64,000 nucleotides of DNA from Sedimentibacter saalensis (GTDB taxonomy: Bacteria > Bacillota > Clostridia > Tissierellales > Sedimentibacteraceae): positions 62,001-126,000 of the forward strand of contig NZ_VLKH01000008.1 in the NCBI RefSeq assembly GCF_007830175.1, in the 5' to 3' direction. Below are positions 62,539 through 64,000 of this stretch, one piece after another. Positions within the stretch are counted from its first letter, which is position 1. Each line of letters starts with the position of its first letter. Position numbers and translations under genes: made by a program. The notes beneath the pieces were generated by a model. That model did no database searches and was not told the DNA's origin. It worked only from the letters and a program-made list of their open reading frames with translations.

Positions 62539-64000
62539 TCATTCAAGGTCAGACGGATTCAATGGCACAACTGATATGTCGTTTCCATCATTGTAAATCT
62601 TGCTGTAGCTAATATCCTGTCTTACCCTGTGCTTCATCCATCCAATTGTTATTCGTGTGTTCGCGTACATTATTCCTTTGCAGACTATTTTATGATTGGC
62701 TACATTGTCTGTTGGAACAATTTCAGTGAGCTGTCTTTGCAAATCTTGTATTTCATTGTTTACCTTTATCTTTTTAAGCACTAACTGCTTCTTAATTGAA
62801 TTTTTGCTGTTGGCATCCATTCCTGAACTCATTATAACATCATTTTTTTCTTCTATCTCTTTAAGCTCTTTATTTTTCAAATCCAATTCCTTTTGAAGGC
62901 TGTCGTTGATTTTTTTCTTAGCAGCATAAAGCTTTTGTTCTTCCATGTATCGTGTCAAATTTATAATTACATTTGTTTCTGCGTTTGTCTTGCTTCCGAT
63001 GGTCTTTGCAAAAATCATGTTTTCAGCCTGACTTGTGCCTCCTATTATTGCTGCACTTGAACCACGAAGTATTATTGATTCCTTTGCAGTCACATCACTG
63101 TTAATAAGAGCTTCCGCATATATGCATTTATCTGTAACAATTGTTGCATTTTCAATATACTTGCTTGTTATATTGCCTTTGGCACATATTGTTCCTTTTC
63201 CCATGCCGTTCATTCCCTTGCCTATAACAACTTCTCCCTCAGCTTTTATGTGGGCACCTTCGACCATACCGCGTATCTTTATGTCTCCTTTTGAAACAAC
63301 TGAAAACCCTGCTTTCACATCACCGTTTATTACCACATTCCCAACAAAATCTATGTTACCTGTTTCGTTGTCCACATTTTCAACCTTGTAGACGCTTTCC
63401 ACATAGACTTTGTCATTTAGTATTTCAGCACTTCCGTCTGAAGATGCAAGAAGCTTGAGGCCGTCTTCAGACACATATGTGTTGTTACCGCTGTTGAATG
63501 AAACTGTACTGCCTTTTTTATAAGCTACTACATCTCCATAAACATCAATTCCGTCCTCCCCTTCCTGCACAGGAATTATGTGGCAGAGGACATCGTTTTT
63601 ATTGACATTTATAACATTGTTCAAATTGTGAAAATCAATTGAACCGTCTTCTTTTTCTGTAAATCTTAATCCCTTTGAAATATCGAAATCATAAACAAGC
63701 TCTGCGTCTTTGCCATTTACAGGCTCTTTGCCGCAAGCAGCCGTAAGTTCCTTACTATATTCCTTGTCTTGGCAATATGCTCTGATTTCGTTTTCTCTTA
63801 TTCCGTAAATTATTCCCTGTTCAGCCAGATAGTTTAATATATCCTCTGGGCTGATTTGTGCTTCTTTGTCATACAGCTCTATTCTTATGTAAGTTTTTAA
63901 TTTGTTCGCTGATACTAAATGATTAATGTTATACTTCGGCAGTGCTTCAACACTTTGAACATCATTATCCTCCACACTGTCCTGTACGCTGTTAATTTCT
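62539..64000 (-). CDS. DUF342/FapA-family protein, partial at the right edge
   Basis: At least 486 residues are visible. The frame stays open to the window edge; the first in-frame start-type codon is GTG 63975, which has no ribosome site, so the true start is probably beyond 64000. The core (residues about 150-340) is a beta-helix-like repeat with VVINGDVKAGFSVVSKGDIK, typical of FapA; a coiled coil (about 345-420) and a small C-terminal domain follow. FapA-type proteins are linked to flagellar assembly and cell-surface organisation, but the function is poorly known. It heads the cheC-cheD genes. Confidence 0.86.
   Translation of the reverse strand, partial: EINSVQDSVEDNDVQSVEALPKYNINHLVSANKLKTYIRIELYDKEAQISPEDILNYLAEQGIIYGIRENEIRAYCQDKEYSKELTAACGKEPVNGKDAELVYDFDISKGLRFTEKEDGSIDFHNLNNVINVNKNDVLCHIIPVQEGEDGIDVYGDVVAYKKGSTVSFNSGNNTYVSEDGLKLLASSDGSAEILNDKVYVESVYKVENVDNETGNIDFVGNVVINGDVKAGFSVVSKGDIKIRGMVEGAHIKAEGEVVIGKGMNGMGKGTICAKGNITSKYIENATIVTDKCIYAEALINSDVTAKESIILRGSSAAIIGGTSQAENMIFAKTIGSKTNAETNVIINLTRYMEEQKLYAAKKKINDSLQKELDLKNKELKEIEEKNDVIMSSGMDANSKNSIKKQLVLKKIKVNNEIQDLQRQLTEIVPTDNVANHKIVCKGIMYANTRITIGWMKHRVRQDISYSKIYNDGNDISVVPLNPSDLE

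Overview
The window is AT-rich DNA that reads as a motile, strictly anaerobic, amino-acid-fermenting Clostridia-type Firmicute. The reasons are a selenocysteine-dependent betaine/sarcosine reductase operon, NADH-linked iron-sulfur flavoprotein subunits, MEP-pathway isoprenoid genes, SigD-type flagellar promoters, SLH-domain surface protein, strong Shine-Dalgarno sites with many TTG starts, and intrinsic terminators. No species is asserted.

Layout. 1-1.4 kb: NuoE/NuoF-like subunits of an NADH-linked hydrogenase or similar complex (second gene cut by the left edge). 1.5-3 kb: M18 aminopeptidase. 3.4-13.4 kb: a TetR-type regulator followed by a reductase operon transcribed leftward: grdI, grdH (in-frame UGA), BCCT transporter, trxB, trxA, grdA (in-frame UGA), grdC, grdD. 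It holds a substrate-specific protein B of the betaine/sarcosine type, a likely betaine importer, the thioredoxin electron supply, selenoprotein A and the acetyl-phosphate-forming protein C. The tetR and grdI promoters share one operator-like element in their -35/-10 spacers. 13.6-24.6 kb: housekeeping and regulatory genes (LacI-type regulator, a candidate 6S RNA with its own promoter and terminator, a single-pass FtsH-like protease, ispD/ispF, PHP phosphoesterase, asparaginase, pseudouridine synthase, NAD kinase, a two-component pair), interspersed with palindromic repeats.

25-64 kb is largely a motility and chemotaxis region: an EAL phosphodiesterase-bacteriohemerythrin-chemoreceptor operon, flagellin, an eleven-gene flagellin-glycosylation operon (legionaminic-acid-type nonulosonate synthesis plus a Maf glycosyltransferase), three further chemoreceptors and a second hemerythrin, cheA-cheR-cheB-fliD-fliS-fliT-like, a FliK/YlqG-like and FlhB-C-like pair, a PilZ protein, an SLH surface protein, a ComFB-like protein, and cheC-cheD with a DUF342/FapA protein. 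At least seven transcription units here carry a TAAA-N14-16-CCGATAT-type SigD promoter, so flagellin, its glycosylation, chemoreceptors, CheA and c-di-GMP turnover are probably co-expressed.

The most unusual features are the shared operator in the reductase system, two nested inverted repeats whose outer arms are terminator hairpins, a TGTAGGGG-ended palindromic repeat family, two genes that appear to start at ATT, and a nonulosonate operon with an extra GNAT acetyltransferase and PIG-L deacetylase.
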